Source: Polyangiaceae bacterium (GTDB lineage: Bacteria; Myxococcota_A; Polyangia; Polyangiales; Polyangiaceae). From it: a DNA stretch of 64,000 nt. Position 1 is the first letter of the stretch. The number at the start of each line of letters is the position of its first letter. Positions 62,313 to 64,000 of the stretch are shown here, one piece after another. Position numbers and translations under genes: made by a program. Where the stretch lies: NCBI GenBank assembly GCA_025937785.1, contig JAICQQ010000021.1, forward strand, positions 1 through 64,000, written 5' to 3'. Under the pieces are notes generated by a model that saw only the letters and a program-made list of their open reading frames with translations, had not been told where the DNA came from and ran no database searches.

Positions 62313-64000
62313 TTGAAAAAGGTACCTACAGGTATTTACGGCACATTCGTAGACAACTTGCGCAATCACCCGCGGACGGCTTTGGGCCTGGGGATTGGCG
62401 TCGGCGCCTACTCGCTAGCTCATGGGGCGACTGCCCTCGCGGCTGGAATGCTGGCGCACGTGCTCGCGACCGGTCCCGTTGGGGGCGAACTACGCGAGAG
62501 GGACGAGTGGGGCCAATTTTTCGACCACCTCGCCCCCGCCGACCTGGTGTTTCTCGGGCTAATTGCGACTGGCGTCAAGGCTCTTGCTAGCGTTTCCCTC
62601 ACTTTTATTGAAGCGAGAGCGGCAGCGCAGGTCGGTGACGCCGCACGAAATCGCACGATTGCAGCGCTGCTAGAGGGCGGGCAGCGCAGTAGTGGCGCCA
62701 AAACGCTGGCGACACTTTCCAGCCGTTGTCGCGAGATTGAACAAGCCGCCGTCCACGGTGTGATCCATGGGGCACGAGCCCTGGCACAGCTAGTCCCTCT
62801 AGTCGCCGGTCTGATCTTCATGTCACCCCGCCTCGCACTGGTTGGCACGCTGGCACTGCTGCCGTTCGGCTGGCTGCTTTCACGCCTGAGATCCGTGTGG
62901 CGCAAGGCCGTGGCAGAGGCCCAGGAGCTCGGGGACGAACTGGTCGTAGGTGTAGACGACCTGGTAGCAAACCTGGACTTGTGGCGTACCTACGCCGCGG
63001 GTGCCCGTGCCGAAGCAGCGGTAGCTCGCGCGGCGCACGTTGCGAATGCCGCGACGGCCAAAGCAGGTGCCGCCCGCGCAGCCCTGAGCGGCTTCAACGA
63101 AGTGCTCGCGGTCGTGGGCTTGCTCGGGGCGATCACGCTCGGCCCTCACTTCGGCGTGACGCTGCGCGACGGCGTGGTGCTCGGGTTCGCGGTGATCTTC
63201 TTCATGATGTATCGCCCGTTGCGCGACCTTGGCGATGCGCGCGGTTGGCTCCTGAGAGGTTCGGTAGCGTTGTCGGCCATCGAAGCGCTGAGTGAAGCTG
63301 TGACGCCTACTCAGCCCGAGCCCGCGGAAAGCGACGCCACGCGGCAGCGCGCGCTCCCGAGTTCGAGTCGGAGCGAGACGCCCGAGCGGCTCGAACTGCG
63401 TGGCTTCGGTGCGCGCCGCATGAGGACCGTCACCACGCTCGCGCTGGAACCTGGCGAAATCGTCGCGCTCGTGGGGCCGACGGGCAGCGGAAAAACGAGC
63501 CTGCTACGCGCGATGCTCGGTCTCGAACCAGCGATCGGGCGCCTGTACTACGGTGGACGCGATCTGTCAGCGGCCGGCATCGGACCTCCGGACCGTCCCT
63601 TCGCCTGGGTGCCTCAAGAAGCCCCGCTGGTGGCGGACACGCTGCTCGCCAACGTGGGCCTATTCTCGGATGGACCCCGGGCTCGTCAAGCGCTCGAATG
63701 GATCGGGGCGGATCGACTGCAACGTGAACTCGCCGACGCCAAGCTGGGGCCTGGGGGCCGCCCGCTCTCGGGCGGGGAGCGACGCCTCGTCTCCGTCGCG
63801 CGCGCTTTGGCGACGGGCTTACCCGTACTGCTGCTCGACGAGCCTACCGAAGGCTTGGACCCGGACGCTGCCCAATGGGTGATCGCGGCGCTCGCCAAGC
63901 TCGAGCGGCGCCGGACGCTGCTCATCGTCACCCATCGCACCGACGTCGCAGCCATTGCCGATCGCAGCGTGAGCGTAGGCGCCCCGGAGCCGCGCGCGCA
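62313..64000 (+). CDS. ABC transporter, exporter type (runs off the window)
   Basis: Open through the right edge; at least 562 codons from a TTG at 62313. No ATG or good ribosome site is visible near the start, and the frame extends upstream to about 62163, so the start is unresolved. Residues about 25-330 are the membrane domain: ALGLGIGVGAYSLAHGATAL, LVPLVAGLIFMSPRLALVG, FGVTLRDGVVLGFAVIFFMM. The ATPase domain follows: Walker A GPTGSGKTS near 388, the LSGGE signature near 485 (PLSGGERRLVSVARAL), Walker B LLLDEPTEGLDP and the H-loop IVTHRT. Substrate unknown. Confidence 0.85.
   Translation, partial: MKKVPTGIYGTFVDNLRNHPRTALGLGIGVGAYSLAHGATALAAGMLAHVLATGPVGGELRERDEWGQFFDHLAPADLVFLGLIATGVKALASVSLTFIEARAAAQVGDAARNRTIAALLEGGQRSSGAKTLATLSSRCREIEQAAVHGVIHGARALAQLVPLVAGLIFMSPRLALVGTLALLPFGWLLSRLRSVWRKAVAEAQELGDELVVGVDDLVANLDLWRTYAAGARAEAAVARAAHVANAATAKAGAARAALSGFNEVLAVVGLLGAITLGPHFGVTLRDGVVLGFAVIFFMMYRPLRDLGDARGWLLRGSVALSAIEALSEAVTPTQPEPAESDATRQRALPSSSRSETPERLELRGFGARRMRTVTTLALEPGEIVALVGPTGSGKTSLLRAMLGLEPAIGRLYYGGRDLSAAGIGPPDRPFAWVPQEAPLVADTLLANVGLFSDGPRARQALEWIGADRLQRELADAKLGPGGRPLSGGERRLVSVARALATGLPVLLLDEPTEGLDPDAAQWVIAALAKLERRRTLLIVTHRTDVAAIADRSVSVGAPEPRA

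Overview
The window is high-GC, densely coded bacterial DNA with long same-strand operons and heavy shadow-ORF noise. Three eukaryotic-type Ser/Thr kinases, a bactofilin, an Alternative Complex III (ACIII) operon, two aa3-type oxidase clusters, several secreted proteins of unknown function and a SUMF1-type protein together point to a predatory or soil myxobacterium (Myxococcota, probably Polyangia). This is inference from gene content; there is no rRNA in the window to settle it. I found no tRNA, rRNA or CRISPR array.

Layout. 0-7 kb: decayed RHS tip, a LacI-sensor/PAS/GGDEF/EAL protein, nadD, a phosphoesterase-like protein without its metal ligands, and ccmB, all on the minus strand. 6.7-18.4 kb: DUF2505 and small unknown proteins, gltX coupled to a CPBP protease homologue, speA, a Ser/Thr kinase, a lytic transglycosylase, a nested palindromic repeat and a WYL regulator. 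18.4-25.2 kb: metG, a YfiM-like protein, an SDR enzyme, a TonB-like protein, a membrane protein and a lipoprotein cytochrome c. 25.2-33.4 kb: first oxidase cluster (minus strand): LptF/G-like protein, cyoE, dihaem cytochrome c, a 56-residue membrane protein, coxII, coxI (A1 type), coxIII, coxIV, a second intergenic repeat, a further subunit III and a CPVC-motif protein. 33.5-36.5 kb: unknown secreted protein and a kinase with a coiled-coil tail. 36.5-42.7 kb: a tightly coupled minus-strand operon (coiled-coil protein, Slt-type transglycosylase, redoxin, kinase, M19 dipeptidase, DUF1232). 43-45.5 kb: secreted alpha/beta hydrolase, then a bactofilin overlapping a membrane-anchored SUMF1-fold protein.

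45.5-59.4 kb is one long minus-strand respiratory operon: actA-actB-actC-actDE-actF, a small anchored protein, SCO1, then caa3 oxidase subunits II (fused to cytochrome c), I (A2 type), III and IV. It encodes a quinol-to-oxygen chain that bypasses bc1: ACIII oxidises quinol, the electrons pass to the fused cytochrome c of subunit II, then to CuA and haem a/a3. The 25-33 kb cluster encodes a second oxidase with its own dihaem cytochrome and haem O synthase. 59.4-64 kb holds a tandem repeat upstream of actA, a primary-like sigma-70 factor with a terminator, a palindrome, and an ABC exporter-type protein that runs off the right edge.

Most unusual: a roughly 165-residue Ala/Pro-rich insert inside caa3 subunit III, the bactofilin/SUMF1 pair, a dispersed intergenic repeat with inverted ends, an ActD-ActE fusion, and the c-di-GMP protein with a LacI-type sensor but no DNA-binding domain. 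None of these is proven to be a new system from sequence alone.
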